64,000 nucleotides of DNA from Micropruina sonneratiae (GCF_025972045.1 NZ_JAPDHX010000003.1:310001-374000), one strand, 5' to 3'. Shown: positions 24,295 through 33,352, counted from the stretch's first letter. Made by a program: numbers and translations. The notes: generated from the letters alone by a model not told the origin.

Positions 24295-25578
24295 TCAGCC
24301 CAGACTGGGCAGCGTGATCGTCACCGAGGTCGGGGCTGCGTCGTGCACGAGCGATTCCTGATGAGCCACGTCGTCGAAGGCGAAGGCGTACGCCTTGCCG
24401 TCGGCCATGGCCGCGTGGACCGCCTTCGCGTACGGGTTGTACCGGCCGGTGCGGTAGTACGACGAGGGGGTGGCGACCGGCTCGGTCTTGCCCGAGGTGA
24501 GGGTGCCTCGATTCAGCGCGGCGCACAGGGTGCGGGCGATCGGCCCGACCACGAGGTCGTTGGGGGCGGCCAGTTCGCCGGCGCACTCGAAGACGTCCAC
24601 CGACGAGGGCTTGGCGAACGATGCCACCCGGACGCCGGCGCGGGTGAACACCAGCCGGGACCCGACCGTCCGGCCCGTGTAGCCCGGCTGGTCGGCGAAG
24701 GGGCGCACCTTCAGGGCCTTGCTGGCGGCGCGCTTCCAGGCGGCGTCGATCGCCGACTTCAGGTGGGTGGCGCTCAGCAGGCCAGACCTCGTGGCGTGAC
24801 CCGGGGCGAGCACCCGCACGACGCGTCCGCCCGATCCGGTGACCACCAGCCGTGCCGTGGCGGCGCTCGCCTTCATGGCCTTGATCACGCGCTGCCGGCC
24901 GCCTGAGACGAGGCGCCCGGTGGTCCGGGTGCCACTGCTGCCCTTGACGGTCACCGTGGTCGGCAGCGCAAATTGATCGACCTGGGTGGAGTTGATCCAC
25001 AGGCCGCCGTTGTAGGTGAACTCGGTCCAATCGAACAGCTTGGCGTGGTTGGGGTCGCTGGTCACCCACGGCGCCGGCTGGACGAGGCTGGTGGCGCCGA
25101 GGGCGTCGCGGACGAGCTTGAGGCTGAGCTTGCTGCCGACCGAGTAGTACAGGCGGCCGGAGATGCCCTTCGGGATGCGGAGGGTTCCCGTGCCGCCCGA
25201 TCGTGGTCCACGGATCGAGACGTCGGGCGCCGCTTTCGGGGTGCCGGACGCCGCGGGCCACGCGTGGAAGCGGCCCTTGGCGTCCACGTAGCCGAGCCTG
25301 CCCGACGACAGGTCGGTACCCAGCACATACAGGTAGACGGCGCCGGAGGAGCCGGTGGAGTTCTTCACCGTGACCGGCAGGGTGGTCGCGGCCGAGGCGG
25401 GGGTCGCGGCGCCGAACAGGCCGGTGACCAGGGTGATCGCCGCGGTGAGGACGGTGAGGCGGAAACGGGGACGGGGCAATGAGGGGGAGCCGTGGGGGAG
25501 CACGAGCGCACCTTCCGGGGTGGGGGCGGGGGTGGCGGCGCAGGCAGCCGTGACGGTGCCGGCGATGCGGGAGGGCAA
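24295..25578 (-). CDS. Secreted GH64 beta-1,3-glucanase
   Basis: A glucanase of the GH64 type, which cleaves beta-1,3-glucan (laminarin, fungal wall). An N-terminal signal peptide runs LTVLTAAITLVTGLFGAATPASA with an AxA cleavage site. GH64 blocks follow: TEFTYNGGLWINSTQVD, DVFECAGELAAPND and YNPYAKAVHAAM, ending with AFAFDDVAHQESL. Start is uncertain: ATG 25578 gives 427 residues with an unusually long pre-signal, and GTG about 25503 is likelier. No lectin or binding domain is attached. Divergent from the CotH lipoprotein gene. Confidence 0.82.
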   Translation of the reverse strand: MPSRIAGTVTAACAATPAPTPEGALVLPHGSPSLPRPRFRLTVLTAAITLVTGLFGAATPASAATTLPVTVKNSTGSSGAVYLYVLGTDLSSGRLGYVDAKGRFHAWPAASGTPKAAPDVSIRGPRSGGTGTLRIPKGISGRLYYSVGSKLSLKLVRDALGATSLVQPAPWVTSDPNHAKLFDWTEFTYNGGLWINSTQVDQFALPTTVTVKGSSGTRTTGRLVSGGRQRVIKAMKASAATARLVVTGSGGRVVRVLAPGHATRSGLLSATHLKSAIDAAWKRAASKALKVRPFADQPGYTGRTVGSRLVFTRAGVRVASFAKPSSVDVFECAGELAAPNDLVVGPIARTLCAALNRGTLTSGKTEPVATPSSYYRTGRYNPYAKAVHAAMADGKAYAFAFDDVAHQESLVHDAAPTSVTITLPSLG

Positions 25579-25784
25579 CGGGCGCCCTCGGCGTCCGCAG
25601 CCATCGTTGGGGGGTGTTCCTTCACCCTAGCCCATCGGCCGGCTGCCGGATGGTGCGACCGGACGCCCATCGCGCCACCGCGGCGTCACGAGGCCACTCG
25701 GTTCTGCCCGGGGCCGCCCGACGGCCCGGCCAGGTCGTCCGCGACGCACAGCCGAAGCACAGCGACCCGCGCCACACTGACCGC

Positions 25785-27047
25785 ATGCCACCGATCTCGC
25801 GCCGTTCGCTGCTCACCGGCCTGGGTGCCACAGCCGTCCTCGTCGGCGCGGCGGCGTGCACAGCGCAACCGGCCGCGGCGCCCTCCGCCGACCCAGCGGC
25901 CGGCACCGTGCTGGAGGAGAGCGCAGTGCACACCATCGCGGTCACCGTCGACGCAGCAGCGTTCACCGACATGCTGCAGACCTATGTCGACAGCGGCGAC
26001 AAGGAGTGGATCAAGGCGGACGTCACCATCGACGATCAGTCGTTCAGCGGGGTCGGCATCAAGCTGAAGGGCAACTCGTCGCTGCGCGGGGTCACCACCG
26101 ATACGGCTGCCGAGACCCTGCCGCTGCGCATCCGACTCGACAAGTACGTCGACGACCAGTTGATGGACGGCTACGGGGACTTCACCGTCCGCTCCAACAG
26201 CTCCGCCACCGCCCTGAACGAGGCCGTGGCACTCGACCTGCTCGAGGTTGCCGGGCTGGCCAGCGAGAAAGCGATCTTCACCCGCTATTCGGTCAACGGC
26301 AGCGCCGAGGTGTTCCGACTCACCGTGCAGAACCTGGACGACGTGTGGGTCGGTGAGAACTTCCCCGACGCCGGGGACGACAGCGTGCTGTACAAGGCCG
26401 AATCCGAGGGTGATTGGTCGTGGCGCGGCGACGACGGCGACTACAGCAGCTCGTTCGACATCGAGGCCGGTAAGGACGGCTACCAGCCGCTGATCGGGCT
26501 GCTCGACCTGCTCAACAACGGCACCAGCAGCGAACTGGCGAAGCAGCTGCCGAGCCTGCTCGACCTGGACGCCTTCGCCACCTACCTGGCCTTCCAGGAG
26601 GCGGTCGACAACTTCGACGACATCGACGGCCCCGGCAACAACTCCTACCTGTTCTGGGATTCCGGCGACGAGCAGTTCACGGTCGTCGCCTGGGACCACA
26701 ACCTCGCCTTCGGCGTCTCCAACCGTGGCGGCGGGGGAGGCGGCGGTGGTGACCAGCCGGGGGGTGGGCGTCCGACCGGCACGCGGCCCAACGGCGGCGG
26801 CAACGGCGGCGGACCGGGCGGTCGGGCGCGCACCAACCCGCTCGTGACGGCGTTCAAGGCCAACACCGACTGGTCGAAGACCTACGACCAGCAACTCAGC
26901 GCGTTGACCACCTCGTTCACGTCCGGCGGCGCCCTGGTCACTGCGTTGGACGCCCGGATCTCCACCCTCAAAGCCGGGGCGTCCGATCTGGTGGACGCCG
27001 ACACCCTCACCAGCGAGGGCGACGCCATCCGCGCCTACGCCGGCTGA
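25785..27047 (+). CDS. CotH-kinase-like lipoprotein
   Basis: A 420-residue exported protein. RRSLLTGLGATAVLVGAAAC gives a lipoprotein signal with Cys about 25. CotH blocks follow: IKLKGNSSLRG, RSNSSATALNEAVALDLL, and the catalytic-type WDHNLAFG near 300. A glycine-rich spacer (about 312-345, eight consecutive Gly at its start) splits the domain from the helical C-terminus. CotH proteins are atypical kinases that phosphorylate extracytoplasmic proteins; the target is unknown. ATG 25785 matches the twin-arginine-like signal start. Confidence 0.87.
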   Translation: MPPISRRSLLTGLGATAVLVGAAACTAQPAAAPSADPAAGTVLEESAVHTIAVTVDAAAFTDMLQTYVDSGDKEWIKADVTIDDQSFSGVGIKLKGNSSLRGVTTDTAAETLPLRIRLDKYVDDQLMDGYGDFTVRSNSSATALNEAVALDLLEVAGLASEKAIFTRYSVNGSAEVFRLTVQNLDDVWVGENFPDAGDDSVLYKAESEGDWSWRGDDGDYSSSFDIEAGKDGYQPLIGLLDLLNNGTSSELAKQLPSLLDLDAFATYLAFQEAVDNFDDIDGPGNNSYLFWDSGDEQFTVVAWDHNLAFGVSNRGGGGGGGGDQPGGGRPTGTRPNGGGNGGGPGGRARTNPLVTAFKANTDWSKTYDQQLSALTTSFTSGGALVTALDARISTLKAGASDLVDADTLTSEGDAIRAYAG

Positions 27048-27075
27048 CGGCTCGCTGCTCGACGTCGCGCGCGGC

Positions 27076-27115
27076 CGGTCACATTGCCTGTGTTGCAACG
27101 CGCGCGATGTGACCG
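27076..27115. terminator. Hairpin after the CotH gene
   Basis: CGGTCACAT and ATGTGACCG form a perfect 9-bp stem around a 22-base loop that itself contains TTGC/GCAA. GCGCG continues on both flanks. It sits 30 bp after the CotH stop, so it could terminate that transcript. The long loop makes this less certain. Confidence 0.4.
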
Positions 27116-27136
27116 ACGACGCGCAATGTTCCGATC

Positions 27137-27544
27137 ATGGCCGGCGCGACCGCTGCGGTCGACTTCATCGCGGGCCTGGCGCCCGGCCCTGGCGACCGCC
27201 GCAGCAGGCTCCGCGTCGCTCACGAGGTGATCGACGCCCACGAACTGCGGCTACGCCGGCGGGTCGAGGACGCCCTGGCCGGCTTCGGCGACCGGGTCAC
27301 CGTGTTCTCCCGGGCCGCCGACCGGACGCCGACGCTGCTGCTCGGCTTCCCCGGCGCCGACAGCATGGACGCCTACCGGCACCTCGCCCGCAGTGCCGTC
27401 GCGGCACCCGCGGGCACCTTCTACGCCTACGAGCCGGCCCGGGCGCTCGGGATCGACGCGGCACTGCGGATCGGGCTGGCGCCCTACAACGACGATGACG
27501 AGGTCGATCGGCTGCTAGCCGGGCTGGCGGACCTCCTGCGCTGA
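27137..27544 (+). pseudogene. C-terminal fragment of a cysteine desulfurase-like aminotransferase
   Basis: The 135 residues AGATAAVDFIAGLAP... through RTPTLLLGF, AAPAGTFYAYEPAR, then LRIGLAPYNDDDEVDRLL match the last third of class-V aminotransferases of the cysteine desulfurase-like group. The PLP-binding Lys domain (about 250 residues) is missing. The methionine at 27137 coincides with mid-domain sequence, so it is a remnant and not a real start. Confidence 0.75.
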
Positions 27545-27608
27545 GGCCGTCCGTTCCCGCTGCCCCGCAGAGCATTGCCGACCCCGGCGCAGCACTCCGG
27601 AGGCATTC

Positions 27609-28020
27609 ACGATCATCAATGCCGTCGTCGGCTACGCGCAGGAGGGACGGGCCGAAAAGGCCCTGGCCGGCATCCGGGGGATGCTCTCGCCCGGGGCCAG
27701 CGTGCGCCGTGACGGCGACTGGGCGACGATCGCGGCGTCCGACCTCGTACCCGGCGACGTCGTCCTCGAGCCTCACCCTCGACGTGCTGCGGGGCAATCC
27801 GGCGGTGTGGTGGTCGGCGCTCGCCCTGGTCGTCGTCCAGCTCGTGTACACCTACACGCCGGTGATGAACGACCTGTTCGACTCCCGTCCACTGGGCTGG
27901 CAGTCGTGGATCACCCCGGTGGTCCTGGCCGTCGCCATCTTCTTCGCGGTCGAGGCGATCAAGCTGCTCGAGCGCCAACTCGACCGACCACCAAGCCCGA
28001 CACCGCCGAACAAGCAATGA
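27609..28020 (+). pseudogene. Cation-transporting P-type ATPase with its centre deleted
   Basis: The first part (IINAVVGYAQEGRAEKALAGI, then LVPGDVVLE) is the beginning of the actuator domain of a P-type ATPase. At about 27770 it switches frame to LRGNPAVWWSALALVVVQL... and FAVEAIKLLERQ, the last transmembrane helices of the same family. The phosphorylation motif DKTGT and the ATP-binding domain are absent. So about 550 residues were lost by an internal deletion, along with the N-terminus. Confidence 0.75.
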
Positions 28021-28049
28021 GTCCGGACATCGAGTTCAATGTCCGGACT
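28020..28049. terminator. Hairpin terminator between convergent genes
   Basis: An 11-bp perfect stem (AGTCCGGACAT with its complement) closes an 8-base loop. It starts in the stop codon of the ATPase remnant and lies 24 bp before the end of the minus-strand aldehyde dehydrogenase gene, so it could end transcription from both sides. Confidence 0.6.
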
Positions 28050-28072
28050 CACACTGTGCTGAAAGGGGCGGC

Positions 28073-29545
28073 TCAGCCGAACGGGTCGGGGGTGAGGGTG
28101 TACTTGGTCTCCAGGTACTCGGCGATGCCCTCGTCGCCACCCTCACGACCCAGACCGGACTGCTTCCAGCCGCCGAAGGGGGCAGCGGCGTTGGAGACGA
28201 CCCCGACGTTGAGGCCCATCATCCCGGTGTCGAGGCGTTCGATCATTCGTTGCCCGCGAGCCAGGTCCCGGGTGTACACGTAGCTGACCAGGCCGAACTC
28301 GGTGTCGTTGGCCAGTGCGACGGCCTCGTCCTCGGTCTCGAACGGCACGATCGCCAGCACCGGGCCGAAGATCTCCTCGCGCAGCAGGTCGCTGCCGGGC
28401 TGGACGTCGCTGAGCACCGTGGCCTCGAAGAACGTGCCGGGGCCCTGGACGGCCGACCCGCCGGTGCGCAGGCTCGCGCCACGCTGGACGGCGTCGTTGA
28501 CGAGTTCGGACGCCTTCGCCACCGCCCGGTCGTCGATCAGCGGCCCGATGGTGACACCCTCGACGGTGCCGCGTCCGCTGCGGAAGCCCCGCACGCGTTC
28601 GGTGACCCGGCGGGCGAAGTCGTCGGCGACACCGGCCTGCACGATGAAGCGGTTGGCGGCGGTGCAGGCCTGGCCGATGTTGCGGAACTTGGCCGCGATG
28701 GCGCCGTCGACGGCTTTGTCGAGATCGGCGTCCTCGAACACCACGAAGGGCGCGTTGCCGCCCAGTTCCATCGAGGTGCGCAGCACATTGTCGGCCGCCT
28801 TCTTCAGCAGCCCGACACCCACCGGGGTCGACCCGGTGAAGGACAGCTTGCGCAGCCGCCGGTCGGCGATGATCGCGTCCGACACCTCCGAGGAGTGTGT
28901 GGTGGTGACCACGTTCACCACGCCGTCCGGAACGCCGGCGTCGGCCAGCAGCTGCGCGAAGTACAGGGTGGTCAGCGGGGTAAGCGAGGCGGGTTTGACG
29001 ACGGCCGTGCAGCCGGCGGCCAGCGCCGGGGCGATCTTGCGGGTCGCCATCGCCAGCGGGAAGTTCCACGGGGTGATCAGGTAGCACGGCCCGACCGGAT
29101 GCCTGCTGACGATCATCCGGCCGGTGCCCTCGGGGTTGGCGCCGTAGCGGCCGCCGATGTGGGCGGCCTCCTCGCTGAACCAACGCAGGAACTCGCCGCC
29201 GTAGACCACTTCGCCGCGCGCCTCCGCCAGCGGCTTGCCCATCTCGAGCGTCATCAGCAGTGCGAACTGCTCCTTGCGTTCCTGCAGCAGGTCGAACGCG
29301 CGCCGCAGGATCTCGGCACGGTCCCGCGCCGGCGTCCGCGACCAGGCGGGGAAGGCGTCGCAGGCGGCGTCCAGCGCGGCCCGGCCGTCATCGACGGTGC
29401 CGCTGGCGAGGGTGCGGATCGTCGCGCCCGTCGCCGGGTCGGTCACGGCGAACGTGGCACCGTCGGACGCCTCCCGCCACCGCCCGCCGATGAACAGCTT
29501 GTCGGGGACGCTCGCCAACAGTTCCTGCTCGTCGATGTCACTCAT
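28073..29545 (-). CDS. NAD(P)-dependent succinate-semialdehyde dehydrogenase-like
   Basis: A 490-residue aldehyde dehydrogenase. The NAD site includes TPWNFP and FTGSTPVG. The catalytic pair is Glu about 260 in MELGGNAP and Cys about 294 in GQACTAANRF. C-terminal PFGGWKQSGLGREGG is typical of the GabD/succinate-semialdehyde branch. ATG 29545 is preceded by GAAGGAG; the open frame upstream is not homologous. It oxidises succinate semialdehyde to succinate in GABA-shunt-like routes, although no transaminase is adjacent, so the substrate is not proven. Confidence 0.9.
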   Translation of the reverse strand: MSDIDEQELLASVPDKLFIGGRWREASDGATFAVTDPATGATIRTLASGTVDDGRAALDAACDAFPAWSRTPARDRAEILRRAFDLLQERKEQFALLMTLEMGKPLAEARGEVVYGGEFLRWFSEEAAHIGGRYGANPEGTGRMIVSRHPVGPCYLITPWNFPLAMATRKIAPALAAGCTAVVKPASLTPLTTLYFAQLLADAGVPDGVVNVVTTTHSSEVSDAIIADRRLRKLSFTGSTPVGVGLLKKAADNVLRTSMELGGNAPFVVFEDADLDKAVDGAIAAKFRNIGQACTAANRFIVQAGVADDFARRVTERVRGFRSGRGTVEGVTIGPLIDDRAVAKASELVNDAVQRGASLRTGGSAVQGPGTFFEATVLSDVQPGSDLLREEIFGPVLAIVPFETEDEAVALANDTEFGLVSYVYTRDLARGQRMIERLDTGMMGLNVGVVSNAAAPFGGWKQSGLGREGGDEGIAEYLETKYTLTPDPFG

Positions 29546-29761
29546 CTGGACTCCTTCGTCATCACCAGCAACATAGGCGATGCGCCGCACCGCGGGGATG
29601 GTTCCGGGCCGCGGGGCGGGGGCCAACGTTCTGAGAACTGGACCCGCGACGGCCTGGTTACCGCTCCGCCCGCCGTGCCCCCCTCGCTCAGGGTCCAGAT
29701 TTCAGAATCCGCCCAGTGGCCCCCCGCAGCCGGGGCCCTGGGTTGCTGGCCGGAGCGCTGC

Positions 29762-30766
29762 TCAGTCCTGGTGCCCGAGCAGTTCCAGGACGGCCCGCTC
29801 CAGCCCGGCCTGGCGGGCGCGCGGCGTCCGGTACCACTTCGTCGCCGCCTCGGCGATCGTGGTGCCCGACTCGTACAGGTCGGTGATCCGCGGGTCGATG
29901 TAGGACGACCGCGCCACCGTCGGGGTGTTGCCCAGGTACCCCGCCACCTCCTTGACCGCCTCGCGCTCGGCCCGCGTCCGCGACGCCTTGGTCTCACCCG
30001 CCTCGTCGCTCAGCGCCAGGGCGGCCGCGTAGATGACCGTCGCGTGCCAGGTGCGGAAGTCCTTGGCGGTGAAGTCACCCCCGAACAGCTCGGCCAGGTA
30101 CGCGTTCACCGTTCCGGACGCCAGGTCGAGCCACTGCGATCCGTCGCGGTAGGCGAGCAGCCGGTCCCCACCGCGCCGCTTGCGCATCACGCCCAGCGCC
30201 TCGATCACGGGTTCGTCCTCGATCAGCACGTGGTGCTCGATGCCCGACTTGCCGACGAACGCGAACGCGAGCCCGTCCCCGTGCCGCCGGACGTGCCGCC
30301 GCTCCAGGGTGGTCAGCCCGAACGACCCGTTGGCGTCGGCGTAGTAGTCGTTGCCGATCCGGAAGTAGCCCAGGTCGAGCAGCCGCACGGCGGTGGCGGC
30401 CGCCCGCTCCAGCGGCATGCCGTCCCGGTTCAGATCGGTGCTGATCCGCCGCCTGGCCGTGGGCAGCCGTTCCGCGGCCTCGGCCACCCTGTCGTACTTC
30501 AGCTTGTCCCGCAGCACCCGCCAGTGCGGGTGGTACAGGTACTGCCGGCGTCCCGCGTCGTCCACACCGGTGGCCTGCAGGTGCCCGTTCGGCACCGGGC
30601 AGATCCACACGTCCCGCCAGGCCGGCGGGATGACCAGCGCTCGGATTCGCTCGACGTCGTCGGCCGGCAGCGCCTCGCCGTCGGCGTCGAGGTAGCGAAA
30701 GCCCTTGCCGGAGCGCCTTCGCGTCCACCCCGGCGAGGTGGGCGACACGCGGCGCAGACGCGGCAT
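29762..30766 (-). CDS. Type IB DNA topoisomerase (bacterial, poxvirus-like)
   Basis: A 334-residue enzyme that relaxes supercoils through a transient 3'-phosphotyrosine. N-terminal domain: GFRYLDADGE, then RIRALVIPPAWRDVWI. Catalytic domain: Arg of YFRIGN, KFG-like Lys of FAFVGKSG, DFRTWHAT (His/Arg) and nucleophile Tyr about 289 in ARSSYIDPRI. Length fits the bacterial family. Not linked to other replication genes here. Confidence 0.94.
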   Translation of the reverse strand: MPRLRRVSPTSPGWTRRRSGKGFRYLDADGEALPADDVERIRALVIPPAWRDVWICPVPNGHLQATGVDDAGRRQYLYHPHWRVLRDKLKYDRVAEAAERLPTARRRISTDLNRDGMPLERAAATAVRLLDLGYFRIGNDYYADANGSFGLTTLERRHVRRHGDGLAFAFVGKSGIEHHVLIEDEPVIEALGVMRKRRGGDRLLAYRDGSQWLDLASGTVNAYLAELFGGDFTAKDFRTWHATVIYAAALALSDEAGETKASRTRAEREAVKEVAGYLGNTPTVARSSYIDPRITDLYESGTTIAEAATKWYRTPRARQAGLERAVLELLGHQD

Positions 30767-30886
30767 GGCCGCAGCCTACGCCGCCGGGCGACGGCCGACC
30801 TGACCCGTGCGGGGGTGAACGCCATGCCCGGTCCGGAGTAGCGTCAAGGCGGCATTCGGCCAATCCCGGGCGGACGGAGGTGAGGC

Positions 30887-31291
30887 GTGGTTGCACGGCT
30901 ACTCCTCGCACTGGCCGCCGTGCTGGCCCTGACCGGCTGCGGCAGCACCGAGGATGCCGCCCAACGCTCCGTGGCCGAGGCGCGCTCCGCCGTCATCTTC
31001 GCCCACGATGCCGGTCGCCTGCTGCTCAACGACCGCGCCAGCCGCGCCTACGTCCAGGTGGTGTTCGACGACAGCCTCGACCAGGCCGCCGACGCCGAAC
31101 GTGACCTGCAGGGCGCCTCAGGCGTCGAACCGCAGCGGGTCGCCACCGCGCACCGGGTGGTGGACGCCGCGGCGTCCGTACTCGACGAACTCACCGACGC
31201 CGGCGTGGGCACGCTCGATGAGAGCGGCCTGACCCGGTTGCAGGCCGCTCTGCGCGAGTTGGACGCCGTGGCTGAGGAGTTGGAGCGGTGA
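30887..31291 (+). CDS. Small lipoprotein, first gene of the Nramp-like operon
   Basis: A 134-residue protein with a lipobox: LLALAAVLALTGC, Cys about 19. The mature part is alpha-helical and acidic (SVAEARSAVIFAHDAG, then LDELTDAGVGTLDE). GTG start at 30887, with GGAGG seven bases before it. Its stop overlaps the start of the Nramp-like gene by 4 bp, so it probably works with that transporter outside the membrane. No named family. Confidence 0.75.
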   Translation: MVARLLLALAAVLALTGCGSTEDAAQRSVAEARSAVIFAHDAGRLLLNDRASRAYVQVVFDDSLDQAADAERDLQGASGVEPQRVATAHRVVDAAASVLDELTDAGVGTLDESGLTRLQAALRELDAVAEELER

Positions 31292-32514
31292 AGAAGATCT
31301 TCGCCGTCGCCCTCGGCATCCTGACCGCGATCGGCGGCTTCCTGGACATCGGCGACATCGTGACCAATGCCGTGGTCGGCTCGCGCTTCGGCTGGTCGCT
31401 GGCCTGGGTGGTGGTGGTCGGGGTGGCCGGCATCTGCGTGTTCGCACACATGGCGGGCAAGGTCGCCGCGGTCAGTGGACGGGCGACCTTCGAACTGATC
31501 CGGGAGCGGCTCGGCCCGCGGATGGCGCTGGCCAACCTGTCGGCGTCCTTCTTCATCAACCTGCTCACCCTCACCGCCGAGGTGGGCGGCATCGCGCTGG
31601 CCCTGCAACTGGCCAGCAGCGTCAACTACCTGCTCTGGGTTCCAGTGGCGGCGTTCGCGGTGTGGCTGGTGGTGTGGCGGGTCGGGTTCGAACTGATGGA
31701 GAACGTCACCGGGCTAATCGGATTGCTGCTGATCGGTTTCGCCGTGGCCTTCTTCCTGCTCGGACCGGACTGGGGCGAACTGGGCCGGCAGGCCGCGCAG
31801 CTGATGCCGACCCAGGAGAGCCCGGCCACGTACTGGTTCTACGCGGTGGCCCTGTTCGGCGCCGCGCTGACCCCGTACGAGGTCTTCTTCTTCTCCTCCG
31901 GCGCCGTCGAAGAGGGCTGGAGCGTGAAGGATCTCGGGCAGTCCCGGCTCAACGTGCTGGTCGGCTTCCCGCTCGGCGGCTTCCTGTCGTTGGCGATCGC
32001 CGGCTGCGCCGCGCTGGCGCTGCTGCCGATCGGTGTCGAGGTGGGCACGTTGAGCCAGGTGGTGCTGCCGGTCGCCGAGGCGGGCGGCACGCTGCTGTTG
32101 GTGGCGATCATCCTCGGCATCGTCGCGGCCACCTTCGGCGCAGCCCTCGAAACGACTCTGTCGGCCGGGTACACGCTCGCGCAGTTCTTCGGCTGGACGT
32201 GGGGCAAGTCGAAGGCGCCCGCGCAGGCGGCGCGCTTCCACACCACCATGATCGTCTGCCTGGTGATCGGGCTGGGGGTGCTGGCCACCGGGGTCGATCC
32301 GGTGATGGTGACCGAGGTGTCGGTGGTGTTCTCGGCGGTTGCCCTGCCGCTGACCTACCTGCCGATCCTGATCGTCGCCAACGACCCCGACTACATGGGT
32401 GAGCACGTGAACTCCCGCGCCCTCAACGTCGCGGGACAGGCGTACTTCGGGCTCATTCTGGTCGCCGCCGTGGCGGCCGTGCCGCTGATGATCGTGACGG
32501 GGGTGGGGCAATGA
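31288..32514 (+). CDS. Atypical Nramp-family divalent metal transporter
   Basis: A 408-residue protein with about 11 transmembrane segments in Nramp arrangement. The TM1 metal-binding motif, DPGN in true Nramp, reads DIGD in GGFLDIGDIVTN (about 17-28). The TM6 MPH motif reads TPYE in LTPYEVFFFSSG (about 192). Asp of TM1 is kept, but the Met, His and Asn ligands are all replaced, so Mn/Fe selectivity is unlikely; magnesium or another ion, or a different solute, is possible. GTG start overlaps the lipoprotein stop, and the stop overlaps the next gene. Confidence 0.8.
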   Translation: MKKIFAVALGILTAIGGFLDIGDIVTNAVVGSRFGWSLAWVVVVGVAGICVFAHMAGKVAAVSGRATFELIRERLGPRMALANLSASFFINLLTLTAEVGGIALALQLASSVNYLLWVPVAAFAVWLVVWRVGFELMENVTGLIGLLLIGFAVAFFLLGPDWGELGRQAAQLMPTQESPATYWFYAVALFGAALTPYEVFFFSSGAVEEGWSVKDLGQSRLNVLVGFPLGGFLSLAIAGCAALALLPIGVEVGTLSQVVLPVAEAGGTLLLVAIILGIVAATFGAALETTLSAGYTLAQFFGWTWGKSKAPAQAARFHTTMIVCLVIGLGVLATGVDPVMVTEVSVVFSAVALPLTYLPILIVANDPDYMGEHVNSRALNVAGQAYFGLILVAAVAAVPLMIVTGVGQ

Positions 32515-32909
32515 CCGAGGACTTGCAGCCGGCCCGGTCGCCGTCGGGCGGAGTGCTCGTCGACGCGCGATTGAGCCTGCTCGACCGGCAGATGCTCGAC
32601 GTCGACGGCGTGACCGTGGGTGTCGTGGACGACCTGGAGTTGTCCGACGTGCCGGCGGTGCTCGAGCGCGGGACGCCGCCGCCGTCGGTGCTGGCGCTGG
32701 TGCACGGGCCGATCGTGCTGGAGAGGATCTTCGGCGGCAAACGGCCCCACGGGCAGCTGCTGCGCTTCGGCTGGGACACCGTCGCGAAGCTGGGGTCCGC
32801 GGTCGAGCTGGCCGCGCCGGCGTCCGAACTGCCGAGGCCGTGGCTGGAGACCTGGCTGCGCGAACGGGTGATCGCCCGGCTGCCGGGAGGTCGTCATGTA
32901 CCTGGCTGA
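32511..32909 (+). CDS. PRC-barrel-like protein, Nramp operon
   Basis: A 132-residue cytosolic protein. LVDARLSLLDRQMLDVDGVTVGVVDDLEL in its first half has the look of a PRC barrel (repeated short strands around DVDGxxVGxVDD). A basic helix-rich C-terminus follows (RPWLETWLRERVIARL). The ATG overlaps the Nramp-like stop (ATGA), and its end overlaps the next gene by 14 bp. Likely a regulatory subunit or sensor for the transporter, inferred from context. Confidence 0.6.
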   Translation: MTEDLQPARSPSGGVLVDARLSLLDRQMLDVDGVTVGVVDDLELSDVPAVLERGTPPPSVLALVHGPIVLERIFGGKRPHGQLLRFGWDTVAKLGSAVELAAPASELPRPWLETWLRERVIARLPGGRHVPG

Positions 32910-33228
32910 GCTCGTCGACGCCCCCGTGCTGCAGGCCGGAAGCCGCATCGGCCATGTGGTCGACGTGCGGCTGTTCGTGCCCCGCCACACCGAGGGCCAA
33001 CGGGTGGGGACGCCGGAGGTGTTCGGGGTGGTCGTCTGCCCGCGCCGCACCGGCTCGTTCCTCGGGTTCGAACGCACCGATGCCCGGGCGCCCGCGCTGC
33101 TGGCCGCCTTCTTCCGGTGGCGCGCACGTGGGTCGTTCCTGGTGCTGTGGGACGACCTGGCCGCCGTGTCCAAGGACGCCGTCGAACTGCGTCCGGAAGC
33201 CATGCGCTGGTCACCGGCCCTGGCCTGA
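32896..33228 (+). CDS. Second PRC-barrel-like protein, Nramp operon
   Basis: A 110-residue protein. It opens MYLAELVDAPVLQAGSRIG, then VVDVRLFVP and EVFGVVVCPRR, strands consistent with a PRC-type barrel, and ends in a charged tail. Last gene of the tightly packed operon (four genes, all overlapping). Function unknown; the shared fold with the upstream gene suggests a heteromeric partner. Confidence 0.55.
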   Translation: MYLAELVDAPVLQAGSRIGHVVDVRLFVPRHTEGQRVGTPEVFGVVVCPRRTGSFLGFERTDARAPALLAAFFRWRARGSFLVLWDDLAAVSKDAVELRPEAMRWSPALA

Positions 33229-33250
33229 GCGATCGCAAGTCGACGGATGC

Positions 33251-33352
33251 CGTCATCCCGGGCCGACCAGTGATGGTCCCGTCAGCCCGGGTTTGCCCCG
33301 GGATCTTTCGTTGGTGCTGGTCGGCCGGGGTCCCGGCCTGCCACGGGATGAC
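33251..33352. repeat. REP-like repeat cluster with GTCATCCCGGG elements
   Basis: CGTCATCCCGGG (33251-33262), then CGTCAGCCCGGGTTTGCCCC with GGGATC after it, and finally CCACGGGATGACC (33340-33352) form an imperfect palindrome. The same elements recur at 42741-42766 and 54842-54985. No gene fits this 169-bp gap. It may be a transcription-end or REP-type structure. Confidence 0.6.
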
